Source: Halobaculum saliterrae
GTDB taxonomy: Archaea; Halobacteriota; Halobacteria; Halobacteriales; Haloferacaceae
Reading direction: 5' to 3'
DNA length: 64,000 nucleotides
Assembly: GCF_009831625.1 (NCBI RefSeq)
Contig: NZ_WUUS01000004.1
Span: 201,743 to 265,742, forward strand
Part shown: piece after piece, positions 41,316 through 50,616 of the stretch
How positions within the stretch are numbered: position 1 is the first letter of the stretch
How the letters are laid out: each line of letters begins with the position of its first letter
Made by a program: the position numbers and the translations under genes
The notes under the pieces: model-generated
Databases searched by the model: none
The model's input: only the letters and a program-made list of their open reading frames with translations
What the model was told of the DNA's origin: nothing

Positions 41316-44300
41316 ATGAGTCAGGACACCGACGGGGAGGACCGCACTATCCTCCTCATCGGCAGCGGGCCCATCCAGATCGGACAGGCGGCAGAGTTCG
41401 ACTACTCCGGCGCGCAGGCGTGTCGCGCGCTGCAGGAGGAGGGCGCGCGAGTCGTCCTCGTCAACTCCAACCCGGCGACGATCATGACGGACCCCGAGAT
41501 GGCGGACAAGGTGTACATCGAGCCGATCACGGTCGAGGCGATCTCGGAGGTCATCGCGAAGGAGACGCCCGACGGCGTCATCGCCGGCCTCGGCGGGCAG
41601 ACCGGCCTCAACGTCACGGCCGAGCTGGCCGAGGAGGGCGTGCTCGAGGAGTACGACGTGGAGATCATGGGCACGCCGCTGGACACCATCTACGCGACCG
41701 AGGACCGCGACCTGTTCCGGCAGCGGATGGAGGAGTTGGGCCAGCCGGTCCCCGCCTCGACCACCATCTCGCTGGACGAGGGTGAGTCGGTTGCGGCCCT
41801 TACCGAGGAGAGCTTGCGCGAGCGCGTCGAGGACGCCGTCGACGCCGTCGGCGGCCTCCCGGTCATCGCGCGGACGACCTACACCCTCGGCGGGAGCGGG
41901 TCGGGCGTCGTCGACGAGATGGAGGAGCTGATCGACCGCGTTCGGAAGGGGCTCCGCCTCTCGCGCAACTCCGAGGTGCTCATCACCGAGTCCATCTCCG
42001 GGTGGGTCGAGCTGGAGTACGAGGTGATGCGCGACGCTGACGACTCCTGTGTCATCATCTGCAACATGGAGAACCTCGACCCGATGGGCATCCACACGGG
42101 CGAGTCGACAGTCGTCACGCCCTCGCAGGTCATCCCCGACGACGGCCACCAGGAGATGCGCGACGCCGCGCTCGAAGTGATCCGCGACTTGGGGATCCAG
42201 GGCGGCTGTAACATCCAGTTCGCGTGGCGCGACGACGGCACGCCCGGCGGCGAGTACCGCGTCGTGGAGGTGAACCCCAGGGTGTCGCGCTCCTCCGCGC
42301 TGGCGTCGAAGGCGACGGGCTACCCCATCGCCCGCGTCACCGCGAAGGTCGCGCTCGGCAAGCGCCTCCACGAGATCACAAACGAGATCACCGGCGAGAC
42401 GACCGCGGCGTTCGAGCCCGCGATCGACTACGTCGTGACGAAGGTGCCGCGCTGGCCCATCGACAAGTTCGAGGACACCGACTTCACGCTCTCGACGGCG
42501 ATGAAGTCGACCGGCGAGGCGATGGCGATCGGCAGGACCTTCGAGGAGAGCCTCCTGAAGGCGCTTCGCTCGTCGGAGTACGACCCCGCCGTCGACTTCG
42601 GCGATCTCGAGGACGACGAGCTCACCGAGGAGTACCTCGTCCGTCCCAGCCCCGACCGGCCGTACGCGATGTTCGAGGCGTTCGAGCGCGGCTTCTCGAT
42701 CGACGAGGTCGTCGAGGCGACGGGCATCTACGAGTGGTACGTCGAGCGGTTCGCCCGCATCGTCGAGGCGAGCAAGGAGGTCGTCGACGGCGAGTTCACG
42801 CCCGCGGCGACCGCCGGCTTCACGAACGCGGAGATCTCGGCGCTCGCGGGCAACGTCTTCGAGGACAGCAGCCTCACGTGGCTCCCCGAGACGCGCGGCG
42901 CCTGGCGCACCGCGGAGGCGACGGAGGCGGCCGCCGCGGGCGCCGCCGGCATCGAGACGACCGACGACGGGGTGCCGGTGTCGGCCGCCCGCGCTGGCGT
43001 GGGCCAGGTCGAGGCGGACGTGCCCGGCCGGACGTACAAACAGGTCGACACCTGCGCCGGTGAGTTCGAGGCGTCGACGCCGTACTACTACTCCTCGCGC
43101 AAGCCGGAGTGGTTCTCCGGCCCCTACGAGGGCGACGCCGCAGCGGGCGAACTCCGCGTGAACCGCGACGCCGAGAGCGTGGTCGTCGTCGGGGGCGGCC
43201 CGATCCGCATCGGCCAGGGCGTCGAGTTCGACTACTGCTCGGTCCACGCGGTCCGCGCGCTCCGGGAGGCGGGCATCGAGGCGCACGTCGTCAACAACAA
43301 CCCCGAGACGGTGTCCACCGACTACGACACCTCCGACGGCCTGTTCTTCGAGCCCATCACCGCCGAGGAGGTCGCCGACGTGATCGAGGCGACCGCCGCC
43401 GACGGGGTCATGATCCAGTTCGGCGGACAGACCTCCGTCGACATCGGCGAGCCGCTTCGCGACGAACTGGAGCGCCGCGGCGTCGACTGCGACATCATGG
43501 GCACCTCGGTCGAGGCGATGGATCTGGCGGAGGACCGCGACCGGTTCAACCGCCTCATGGACGAGCGCGGCATCGCCCAGCCCGAGGGTGGCAGCGCCAC
43601 CAGCGAGGAGGAGGCGCTGGAGCTCGCTCGGGAACTGGGCTACCCGGTACTGGTCCGCCCGAGCTACGTGCTCGGCGGTCGCGCGATGCGCGTCGTCGAC
43701 GACGACGCGGAGCTGAAGGAGTACATCGAGGAGGCGGTCCGCGTCTCCCCGGACAAGCCGATCCTCGTCGACGAGTTCCTCGCGGACGCGATCGAGCTCG
43801 ACGTGGACGCCGTCTCGGACGGCGAGGACACCCTCATCGGCGGCGTGATGGAGCACGTCGAGGCAGCGGGCGTCCACTCGGGCGACTCCGCATGCGTCAT
43901 CCCGCCGCGCTCGCTGGACGCGGAGACGATGACCCGCGTGCGCGAGGTGACCGAGGAGATCGCCGACGCGCTCGACACGGTCGGCCTCATGAACGTGCAG
44001 CTCGCTGTCCGCGACGGCGAGGTGTACGTGCTGGAGGCGAACCCGCGCTCCTCGCGCACGGTTCCGTTCGTCTCGAAGGCGACGGGCGTCCCGATCGCGA
44101 AGCTCGCCGCGCGCGTGATGGCCGGCGAGTCGCTGGCGGACATGGACATCGACGAGGCCGTCCCGGAGCACTACTCGGTGAAGGAGGTCGTCCTGCCGTT
44201 CGACCGCCTGCCGAACTCGGACCCGCGCCTCGGTCCCGAGATGAAGTCGACGGGCGAGGTGATGGGGACGGCGAGCGACTTCGGCGTCGCCTACGGGAAG

Positions 44301-44669
44301 GCCCTCGACGCGGCCGGACAGCGGCTCCCCGACGGGGGGACGGTCGCCTTCGAGACGGTCGGCGACAGCCTCCCGCTGAAGGCCACCGAGGAGTACGAAC
44401 ACCTCCGTGCGGGGCTGGAGGAGTACTACGATATCGAGCCCATCGGCGACATCGAGGAGGCGCTGCGCCGCGGCGACATCGACCTGCTGATCTCCGACGA
44501 GGTAGACGCGCTGCGCGCGGCGGTCTCCGAGGAGGTCGCGTACCTCTCGACGACCGAGTCGGTCGAGGCCTCGCTGGAGGCGCTCGCCTCCCGCGGAAAG
44601 GACCTGGACGTGCTCGCGGTCTCGGAGCGCCCCCGCCGCTTGGAGGCGTGGGGACGCGCGGACGACTGA
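41316..44669 (+). CDS. carB: Carbamoyl-phosphate synthase large subunit
   Basis: A 1117-residue enzyme that makes carbamoyl phosphate from bicarbonate, ammonia (delivered by CarA) and two ATP, for arginine and pyrimidine synthesis. Two homologous halves are visible, each opening with IGSGPIQIGQAAEFDYSGAQ or the matching GGGPIRIGQGVEFDYCSVH, and each with an ATP-grasp domain (PRVSRSSALASKATGYP and PRSSRTVPFVSKATGVP). A C-terminal allosteric MGS-like domain follows. An inserted linker of about 60 residues between the halves is longer than in bacteria. carA is not in this window. Confidence 0.96.
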   Translation: MSQDTDGEDRTILLIGSGPIQIGQAAEFDYSGAQACRALQEEGARVVLVNSNPATIMTDPEMADKVYIEPITVEAISEVIAKETPDGVIAGLGGQTGLNVTAELAEEGVLEEYDVEIMGTPLDTIYATEDRDLFRQRMEELGQPVPASTTISLDEGESVAALTEESLRERVEDAVDAVGGLPVIARTTYTLGGSGSGVVDEMEELIDRVRKGLRLSRNSEVLITESISGWVELEYEVMRDADDSCVIICNMENLDPMGIHTGESTVVTPSQVIPDDGHQEMRDAALEVIRDLGIQGGCNIQFAWRDDGTPGGEYRVVEVNPRVSRSSALASKATGYPIARVTAKVALGKRLHEITNEITGETTAAFEPAIDYVVTKVPRWPIDKFEDTDFTLSTAMKSTGEAMAIGRTFEESLLKALRSSEYDPAVDFGDLEDDELTEEYLVRPSPDRPYAMFEAFERGFSIDEVVEATGIYEWYVERFARIVEASKEVVDGEFTPAATAGFTNAEISALAGNVFEDSSLTWLPETRGAWRTAEATEAAAAGAAGIETTDDGVPVSAARAGVGQVEADVPGRTYKQVDTCAGEFEASTPYYYSSRKPEWFSGPYEGDAAAGELRVNRDAESVVVVGGGPIRIGQGVEFDYCSVHAVRALREAGIEAHVVNNNPETVSTDYDTSDGLFFEPITAEEVADVIEATAADGVMIQFGGQTSVDIGEPLRDELERRGVDCDIMGTSVEAMDLAEDRDRFNRLMDERGIAQPEGGSATSEEEALELARELGYPVLVRPSYVLGGRAMRVVDDDAELKEYIEEAVRVSPDKPILVDEFLADAIELDVDAVSDGEDTLIGGVMEHVEAAGVHSGDSACVIPPRSLDAETMTRVREVTEEIADALDTVGLMNVQLAVRDGEVYVLEANPRSSRTVPFVSKATGVPIAKLAARVMAGESLADMDIDEAVPEHYSVKEVVLPFDRLPNSDPRLGPEMKSTGEVMGTASDFGVAYGKALDAAGQRLPDGGTVAFETVGDSLPLKATEEYEHLRAGLEEYYDIEPIGDIEEALRRGDIDLLISDEVDALRAAVSEEVAYLSTTESVEASLEALASRGKDLDVLAVSERPRRLEAWGRADD

Positions 44670-44710
44670 GGCGCGCGACGACCCGATCCGTCGACCGTAG
44701 CCGCGACCCG

Positions 44711-44716
44711 TTTTTT
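44711..44716 (+). promoter_or_regulatory. T-rich promoter element of the HD-domain gene
   Basis: TTTTTT lies 26-31 bases before the ATG at 44742. It may also act as a weak end signal for carB, 42 bases downstream of its stop. Confidence 0.4.
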
Positions 44717-44741
44717 CACCGTTTCCCGCGTACGGCCGCAC

Positions 44742-45395
44742 ATGAGCGACGACCCGACCGACCACGCGGGCGCTCCCGACGGTTCCGACCGACTCCCCGC
44801 GGATCTCGCCGACGTGTTCCCGGCGTACGACGAGATCGAGGACCCCGACCTCCGAGACGGAGTCCGCGACGCGTACGCCCTCGCGCTTGCCGAGACCGGG
44901 TGGGACGACCTCCGGGCGGTGCCGTGGCTCCCGGACGAGCAGGCGCGCCTCGGGCTCCCCGACGAGACGAACGTCGAGCACGTCAACGACGTGGCCGCGC
45001 TGTCGACGGCGCTGGCCGACGGGTTGCTCGAACGTCGACCGGACATCGGCCTCGACCGCGATCTCGTCGTCGCGGGCGCGCTCGTCCACGATATCAGCAA
45101 GCTGTACGAGTTCTCCCCCGAGGGCGTGGGCGGGGTCGCCCCCGGAGACGACGAGCCGGCCGCGGACGGGTCACACGGCACCGACTACTACGATCTCCTC
45201 GGCCACCCGTACGTCGGCGTCCACGTCTGTGAGGCCGCGGGGCTGCCGGTCGTGGTGTCGCATATCGTCCTCTCACACACCGGACGGACGAACGTGGAAC
45301 CGGCGACGATCGAGGCCGCGGTCGTCAAGCGCGCGGACGAGGTCGCCGCCGCTGCGATACGATCGCGGGCGCTGGCGGACCTGCGCGACGCGTGA
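44742..45395 (+). CDS. HD-domain metal-dependent phosphohydrolase
   Basis: A 217-residue hydrolase-type protein with the HD signature: EHVNDVAALSTALADG, ALVHDISKLYEF with the paired His-Asp, and a later His in VVVSHIVLSHTGR. HD proteins cleave phosphate esters of nucleotides. The substrate is not known. The N-terminal about 35 residues are disordered and acidic. Located between carB and the convergent NAD kinase gene. Confidence 0.85.
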   Translation: MSDDPTDHAGAPDGSDRLPADLADVFPAYDEIEDPDLRDGVRDAYALALAETGWDDLRAVPWLPDEQARLGLPDETNVEHVNDVAALSTALADGLLERRPDIGLDRDLVVAGALVHDISKLYEFSPEGVGGVAPGDDEPAADGSHGTDYYDLLGHPYVGVHVCEAAGLPVVVSHIVLSHTGRTNVEPATIEAAVVKRADEVAAAAIRSRALADLRDA

Positions 45396-45430
45396 CTCGG
45401 TCGTCCGGAGGGCGTCGGCCGCTCCCCGCG

Positions 45431-46252
45431 TTACTGTAGCTTCCCGAGCGCCTCGAAGAAGTCCGAGGAGGGCCCGGCGACCCGGACCGGCGGCTCCGTC
45501 GTCGCGACGGTCACCTCCGTGGGCACGTCGAGGGTGCGCTGTCCCCGGCCGTCGGTGATGACGACGGCCTCGTCGGCGTCGGTGAGCGTGACGCTCACCG
45601 CGGCCCCGGGATCCGCAAGCAACGGGGGCATGCCTCCCTCGGCGCACATCTCGGTGACGACGAGGCCGTCGACCGACGGATGGACGAGCGGTCCGCCCTC
45701 CGAGAGGTTGTACGCCGTCGATCCCGTCGGGGTCGCGACGAGCACGCCGTCGGCGTGGCCGCTGGAGTACAGCGAGCCGTCGACGCGAACCTCGTAGCCG
45801 ACGCCGCCGCCGCGGCCCCGACGGGCGCCCTGCACGACGACCTCGTTTGCCGCCGGCTCCGAGCGCCAGCCGTCACACTCGGCGGCGAGGCGAGGAGCCT
45901 CGCGCACGCGCATTCCCTCGCCGCGGAAGGCCTCGACCTCCGCGAGCACGGCGTCGACGGCTTCCTCGGGGGCGACCGCGTTGAGAAAGCCAACCTCGCC
46001 GAGGTTCACGCCCAGGATCGGCACGCCGCCGGCGCCGCGGGCCGCGAACAGGAACGTCCCGTCGCCGCCGACGGAGACGACGAGGTCGACGCCGTCCATC
46101 TCTGCGACGGGGATCCCATCGAGGCCCAGCGCGTCGGCGGTCGCCTCGTCGACGGCGACGCGCACGTCGACCTCGCGGAGCCTGTCGCGGAGGTCCTCCG
46201 CGAGGAACGCGGCGCGGTTGTTCCCCTTCTGGGCGACGATGCCGACTTCCAT
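45431..46252 (-). CDS. nadK: NAD kinase
   Basis: A 273-residue kinase making NADP from NAD. The conserved [12 protein letters not shown] contains the phosphate-binding [14 protein letters not shown] follows, and [15 protein letters not shown] is the second family signature; all are intact. Start ATG 46252 gives [11 protein letters not shown], the usual first strand. Convergent with the HD gene and divergent from the KaiC-like gene. Confidence 0.93.
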   Translation of the reverse strand: MEVGIVAQKGNNRAAFLAEDLRDRLREVDVRVAVDEATADALGLDGIPVAEMDGVDLVVSVGGDGTFLFAARGAGGVPILGVNLGEVGFLNAVAPEEAVDAVLAEVEAFRGEGMRVREAPRLAAECDGWRSEPAANEVVVQGARRGRGGGVGYEVRVDGSLYSSGHADGVLVATPTGSTAYNLSEGGPLVHPSVDGLVVTEMCAEGGMPPLLADPGAAVSVTLTDADEAVVITDGRGQRTLDVPTEVTVATTEPPVRVAGPSSDFFEALGKLQ

Positions 46253-46455
46253 ACGCGCCCGTCGCCGTCCCCGGGCAAAAAGCCATCCGACAGCGGCTCG
46301 CCGTCCACACGGCGCCCTCGACTGCGCACTGGGGAACATTCATGCCCGCGGACCGTCTCCGGGGTGACGATGAGCGAACGACCGACGACGCCGTACGCCG
46401 TCCACGACACGCCGCGGCCGGCGCCAGTCGGTTGGATTCGCCGGGGGAACCGACC

Positions 46456-47877
46456 GTGAGCGACGACGACGACTGGTTCGAACGCGCGCTCCGTGAAGCC
46501 GACCGGGACGACGGGGGGGAAGCGGAGGGCGGCGATGCGGAAACGGGGCCGGACGAGGATCGGACGGACGATAGCGACGCCGGGACGGACGCCGAACGGA
46601 CGGACGTCGGGGACGCGGCCGCCGACACTGAGACGCCGGATCCCGCCGACGAGGACGTGTTCGGCGGCGGGGAGTTCGGCGGGGACGGCTTCGACGGAGA
46701 CGAGTTCGGCGGGGACGGCTTCGACGGAGACGAGTTCGGCGGCGAGGAGTTCAGTGAGGACGGGTTCGATGGCGAGGGGTTCGATGGGGACGGATTCGGC
46801 GGCCTCGACGGAAACGGCGGCGTCGACGACGGCGGAGGAGCTCCGGACCGTCCGACGGGGGACGCGGAGGACGACCGGGCGACCCCGCCGGCAACCTCGG
46901 ACGACGCCGACCCGTTCGGCGGCGCGAGCGGCGAGCCTGCGGACGGTGCGACCGCCGGCCGCGACCCCATCGACGGCGACGGCGGCCCGGCGAACGACCC
47001 GTTCGGTGAGGACTTCGGCGCCGCGATGGAGCGGTCGCCCGGAGCGGGCGGACCGGACGCCGGCGCGCCGGGAGGGGGCGGCGCCGACTTCGGCGGCGGC
47101 TTCGGGAACTTCGGTGGCGGGGCCGGCGGCGACGACTTCGGGGGCGGCCCGGAGTTCGACGAGGAGGAGTTCGACTCCGACATCGACCGCATCGACGTCG
47201 GGATCGAGGGCCTCGACGAGATGATCCTCGGCGGGGTTCCCGAGCGGTCGCTGATGGCGGTCATCGGGAGCGCGGGGACGGGGAAGACGACGTTCGGGCT
47301 CCAGTTCCTCAACGAGGCGCTGGAGAACGACGGCGACGCGGTGTACATCACGCTGGAGGAGTCCAAGGAGGCGATCCTCTCGACGGCCGAGGAGAAGGGG
47401 TGGGAGTACCGGCGGTACGCCGAGGAGGACCGGCTCGCAGTCATCGCCATGGACCCCATCGAGATGGCGAACTCGCTGGACTCCATCCGGGACGACATCT
47501 CCCGGCTGATCACCGACTTCGGGGCCGACAGGCTCGTCCTCGACTCGGTGTCGCTGCTGGAGATGATGTACGACAGCCCGAGCAAGCGGCGCTCGGAGGT
47601 GTTCGACTTCGCCCGCTCGCTGAAACAGGCCGGCGTGACGACGATGCTGACGAGCGAGGCCTCCCAGGAGAACGCCTACGCCTCCCGCCACGGCATCGTC
47701 GAGTACCTCACCGACGCCGTGTTCGTCCTCCAGTACGTCCGCCCGTCGGACTTCCGTGAGACCCGCCTCGCCGTCGAGATACAGAAGATCCGCGACGCGA
47801 ACCACTCGCGCGAGACGAAGCCCTACGAGATCATGAACGACGGCATCTCCGTGTACCGACAGGCGAACATCTTCTGA
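46456..47877 (+). CDS. KaiC-like/RAD55 family ATPase with acidic glycine-rich N-terminal domain
   Basis: A 473-residue protein. The last 240 residues form a RecA/KaiC-type ATPase: Walker A GSAGTGKTT, the DRLVLDSVSLLE Walker B strand, and SEASQE near the end. The first about 230 residues are disordered, rich in Asp, Gly, Phe and Glu, with tandem copies of a GDGFDGDEFG-like unit. Archaeal single-domain KaiC-like ATPases act in signalling, chemotaxis-type switching or protein assembly; the exact job here is unknown. GTG 46456 was chosen as start because the protein before it is basic and non-haloarchaeal in composition. Confidence 0.82.
   Translation: MSDDDDWFERALREADRDDGGEAEGGDAETGPDEDRTDDSDAGTDAERTDVGDAAADTETPDPADEDVFGGGEFGGDGFDGDEFGGDGFDGDEFGGEEFSEDGFDGEGFDGDGFGGLDGNGGVDDGGGAPDRPTGDAEDDRATPPATSDDADPFGGASGEPADGATAGRDPIDGDGGPANDPFGEDFGAAMERSPGAGGPDAGAPGGGGADFGGGFGNFGGGAGGDDFGGGPEFDEEEFDSDIDRIDVGIEGLDEMILGGVPERSLMAVIGSAGTGKTTFGLQFLNEALENDGDAVYITLEESKEAILSTAEEKGWEYRRYAEEDRLAVIAMDPIEMANSLDSIRDDISRLITDFGADRLVLDSVSLLEMMYDSPSKRRSEVFDFARSLKQAGVTTMLTSEASQENAYASRHGIVEYLTDAVFVLQYVRPSDFRETRLAVEIQKIRDANHSRETKPYEIMNDGISVYRQANIF
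46681..46740 (+). repeat. Two identical 30-base units inside the KaiC-like gene
   Basis: The 30-base unit beginning GGGGACGGCTTCGACGGAGA occurs twice without a difference (46681-46710 and 46711-46740), coding for ten residues each, with degenerate copies on both sides. Recent slippage or unequal exchange is the simplest cause. Confidence 0.85.
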
Positions 47878-48185
47878 CCGACCGTCGTTCCGACGGGGGA
47901 GGAGTTCGATCGGCCGGCCGAGGACCCGATCGACCGGTCTCTACCGTGTAGGGTCGCAGTCCTCACCCAGCGACAGGCCGTGTTCGTCCCGTGTTCTCGC
48001 TGTCATTGCCTGCCGTCGATCGTCGCACACGCCTGTCGCCCCGCCGGCGACGGATCGCGATCCATCACGAACGTCGACAATGTAATGGATATTCATACGC
48101 TATTCGTCTGTAACGGTCGATGATTTCGTTGTATTCGGCGCATGTATGGACAAATATTTGGTGATGGGGCCCTATTGGTGTAGTA
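47878..48185. other. Intergenic region before the universal stress gene
   Basis: About 308 bases with no gene I can support. The right 120 bases are A/T-rich and carry a TATA-like AAATATTT (48152-48159) 27-34 bases before the ATG at 48186. The left part is plain high-G+C sequence. Confidence 0.5.
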
Positions 48186-48674
48186 ATGGCAACTACGAGT
48201 TCGAGCATCGACGCGGCGGACACGCGGGCGGTCGGGTCGGGCGCGGCGGCCGGCACGTTCGACCGGGTGCTTCTCGCGGTCGACGACGACACGGACGATC
48301 GGGTACGCGACGTGGCGGTCTCGCTGGCCGCCGCACACGGCGCCGAGTTGGACGCGCTGTCGGTCGTTCGGATGGACGCGTCGGTGGACCACTGGGACAT
48401 GGTCGTCGAGCGGCGCGAGGAGGAGGCGGAGACGGCGCTCGACGCCGTCGGCGACGCCGGTCGGAAGGCGGACGTACCGGTACACAAGCGGCTCCGCTAC
48501 GGCACGCCCTCGGCGGAGATCGGCCTGTACGCCGACGGCAACGACGTGGACCTCGTCGTCGTCCCCGAGCCCGACCGGAGCGGGCTCAAGCGGCTGTTCT
48601 CCCCGTCCAACCTGGCGAGCAACGTGCGGGACGCGACCGCCGTTCCGGTCGTCTCCGTGCCGACGAACGAGTGA
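48186..48674 (+). CDS. Universal stress protein, UspA family
   Basis: A 162-residue alpha/beta nucleotide-binding protein: FDRVLLAVDDDTDD first strand, then ATP-type loop residues VPEPDRSGLKRLFSPS, and the end TAVPVVSVP, as in the family. It may bind ATP or act in stress signalling. A 27-residue acidic N-terminal extension precedes the domain. Good TATA-like box upstream. Confidence 0.88.
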   Translation: MATTSSSIDAADTRAVGSGAAAGTFDRVLLAVDDDTDDRVRDVAVSLAAAHGAELDALSVVRMDASVDHWDMVVERREEEAETALDAVGDAGRKADVPVHKRLRYGTPSAEIGLYADGNDVDLVVVPEPDRSGLKRLFSPSNLASNVRDATAVPVVSVPTNE

Positions 48675-48752
48675 CGAGCGGCGGTAGCTGTGCGTGGCGA
48701 CGGCCGACGACGTGGTGACCGGATACGACGGAGCCGCCGCCGATCCGGCGGG

Positions 48753-49457
48753 TCAGACCTCGGTCGTCCAGTAGGAGACGGAGGAGAGCTTCTCCCCCAG
48801 AGCGTTCGAGCCGACCGCCCCATCGAGCGACCAGAACGGGTCGGCGACCGCGTTGGGGACCTCGCGGTAGAAGCCGTAGGGGAACACGAAGTCGTGGTCG
48901 GCACGACGGAGACGCAACCCGGCGCCGTCGATGAGCCGCTCGACCTCCTCGCGACCGTACAGGCGCGAGCCCATCGGCAACGCCCAGTTGTACAGGACGC
49001 GGAACGAGGACCCGCGGAACGTGTCGAAGAAGACGACGTCCTTGGAGACGCGAGCCATCTCCGCGAGGAACTTCGCCGGGGTGTCCGCGAGGTGGAAGAA
49101 GCGCATCGCGAACACGGCGTCGAAGTGGTCGTCGGGGAACGGCAGCCGGGCGGCGTCGCCGCGCATGAACTCGACGGTCGACTCGAGGCCGGCGCGGCGG
49201 GCCTTCTCCCGGCCCTGCGCCAGCATCGCGTCGGAGATGTCGAGGCCGACGATGTCGGCGCCCCGCTCGGCGAGCATCACGGTGAACCGGCCGGTGCCGC
49301 AGGCGATCTCGAGCACGCGCTCGTCCTCGACCGGCCCGAGCGCCTCGAGCACGGCGCGCTTCTCGCGGCGGTCGATGAGCCGCCCGCCCTTCGAGAACCG
49401 CTTGTCGTCGTACTCCTCGGCGACCGAGTCGGCCTGGTACCACTCCTGGCCCTTCAC
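48753..49457 (-). CDS. SAM-dependent class I methyltransferase
   Basis: A 234-residue methyltransferase of the Rossmann-fold UbiE/COQ5-like group. Motif I is VLEIACGTGRFT, motif II VGLDISDAML, and FMRGDAARLPFPDDHFDAVF shows motifs III and IV. Substrate unknown; small molecule or quinone/lipid-type is likely. It is convergent with the stress protein gene. Confidence 0.85.
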   Translation of the reverse strand: MKGQEWYQADSVAEEYDDKRFSKGGRLIDRREKRAVLEALGPVEDERVLEIACGTGRFTVMLAERGADIVGLDISDAMLAQGREKARRAGLESTVEFMRGDAARLPFPDDHFDAVFAMRFFHLADTPAKFLAEMARVSKDVVFFDTFRGSSFRVLYNWALPMGSRLYGREEVERLIDGAGLRLRRADHDFVFPYGFYREVPNAVADPFWSLDGAVGSNALGEKLSSVSYWTTEV

Positions 49458-49580
49458 ACTACACTCGACTGCTCGGGCGAGCGGTAAAACGATACTGATA
49501 GCCCGACGACCGGGACGCCGTCGGCTGACCTCGCCCGTCCCCGGTTCCCGTTGGGCATCCGGCCGCGGTTGCCGGATCGA

Positions 49581-49973
49581 TCACCCGCTGGTGACGATCC
49601 GCTCCGTCGGGATACGAACGATGACACGCGGTCCGGACTCCTCGCCGTGATGCGGGTACTCGTCGACGTCGAAGTACCGTCGGGCCAGCTCGTCGATGTG
49701 TTCGACGGCCCCCTCCTCGGTGAGCTCGGCCTCGCCCATCACGGACACGTAGCGGTACGGGTCGTCGGGGTCGGTGACCGAGAGCCCGACCTTCGGGTTG
49801 TTCCGAACGTTCCGTTCCTTGCGTCGCCCGCGGGCGGTGTTCACGAGCACGTACTCCCGGTCCTCGTGGTCGACCCACACCGGCGTCACCTGCGGGGTGC
49901 CGTCCGGCATGACCGTCGAGAGGTGGGCGAACGACTCCGACTCGAAGATGTCGACGTGTGACTCGGGGATCAC
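49581..49973 (-). CDS. PPOX-class F420- or FMN-dependent oxidoreductase
   Basis: A 130-residue split-barrel flavin/F420-binding protein: FESESFAHLSTVMPDGTPQVTPVW, then RGRRKERNVRNNPKVGLSV, as in pyridoxamine-5'-phosphate oxidase-like families. In archaea such proteins reduce substrates with F420H2 or FMN. The substrate cannot be told. It faces the HTH regulator gene across a 233-base divergent region. Confidence 0.85.
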   Translation of the reverse strand: MIPESHVDIFESESFAHLSTVMPDGTPQVTPVWVDHEDREYVLVNTARGRRKERNVRNNPKVGLSVTDPDDPYRYVSVMGEAELTEEGAVEHIDELARRYFDVDEYPHHGEESGPRVIVRIPTERIVTSG

Positions 49974-50124
49974 GCCGGCACACTCGTCCGGAGATCACTT
50001 GGTCGTTCGCGTCCCGTCGCTCCCGTCCGCGCCATCGCGGTCGGTCCATAGCGTCGCCTCCGACGCACGTGTCGACGCGAGTATCGGGAGACGGCGCCGC
50101 CTTCCACCCCCTCACGATCGGCTT

Positions 50125-50141
50125 CTTATAATGAGTATAAG
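50125..50141. promoter_or_regulatory. Inverted repeat CTTATA/TATAAG
   Basis: CTTATA (50125-50130) and TATAAG (50136-50141) around a 5-base spacer, in the divergent region between the oxidoreductase and HTH genes. It could be part of a promoter or operator for the left gene or a second site for the HTH protein. Confidence 0.35.
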
Positions 50142-50152
50142 GGATATGGAGG

Positions 50153-50176
50153 GGTTGCACTTGTATTGAGGCAACC
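50153..50176. promoter_or_regulatory. Inverted repeat next to the HTH gene promoter, likely autoregulatory site
   Basis: GGTTGC (50153-50158) and GCAACC (50171-50176) are exact inverted halves with 12 bases between. They end directly before the TATA-like CTTTACC (50176-50182), which lies 25-31 bases ahead of the HTH gene ATG at 50207. A dimeric winged-helix protein bound here would block TFB/TBP, so self-repression is plausible. Confidence 0.5.
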
Positions 50177-50206
50177 TTTACCATCACCCTCGGACTTCGG
50201 ACGGGT

Positions 50207-50479
50207 ATGAGCACCAGTACCGCGGACCCGGACGCCGCAGACGCGCTCACCGACACGGAGTATCGCGACCTCCTCAGGGATCTGCCCCCGAGCGCGAAGC
50301 TCGTCGCCAAGGTCCTCGAGGGCGATGCGCCGCTCTCGCAGGGCCAGTTGGCCGAGGAGTCGCTGCTGCCCGACCGCACCGTGCGCTACGCGCTCAACCG
50401 GCTGGAGGAACAGGGACTCGTCGGCTCGCGCTACTCGTTCAAGGACGCGCGCAAGCAGGTCTACTACCTGAACCGCTGA
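50207..50479 (+). CDS. Small winged-helix transcription regulator
   Basis: A 90-residue DNA-binding protein with one winged helix: APLSQGQLAEESLLPDRTVR is the helix-turn-helix, YALNRLEEQGLVGSRY the recognition helix and wing, ending in KQVYYLNR. It belongs to the MarR/TrmB-like fold with no effector domain. Strong TATA-like box and an inverted repeat precede it, pointing to autoregulation. Confidence 0.85.
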   Translation: MSTSTADPDAADALTDTEYRDLLRDLPPSAKLVAKVLEGDAPLSQGQLAEESLLPDRTVRYALNRLEEQGLVGSRYSFKDARKQVYYLNR

Positions 50480-50585
50480 CCGGTCGACCGTCCACCTGAA
50501 CCGCAGACCGTTCGAACGCCACCGCGGGCCCTCGAGGGCGCCGTCGTCCGCTGTGCGTTCGGCTCGACCCCGGCGCGAAACCCCT

Positions 50586-50594
50586 CTTTTAAGT
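50586..50594 (+). promoter_or_regulatory. TATA-like box of the glycosyltransferase gene
   Basis: CTTTTAAGT is 23-31 bases before the ATG at 50617, as expected for a leaderless haloarchaeal gene. Confidence 0.45.
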
Positions 50595-50616
50595 CTCCGA
50601 CCGCCTATCTCCGGCT

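Noticed and set aside
41289-45089. Minus-strand open frame of more than 1200 codons opposite carB
   Set aside because: It mirrors carB, whose frame has all family motifs; the antisense product is composed of repeating Leu/Val/Arg/Asp patterns without any domain.
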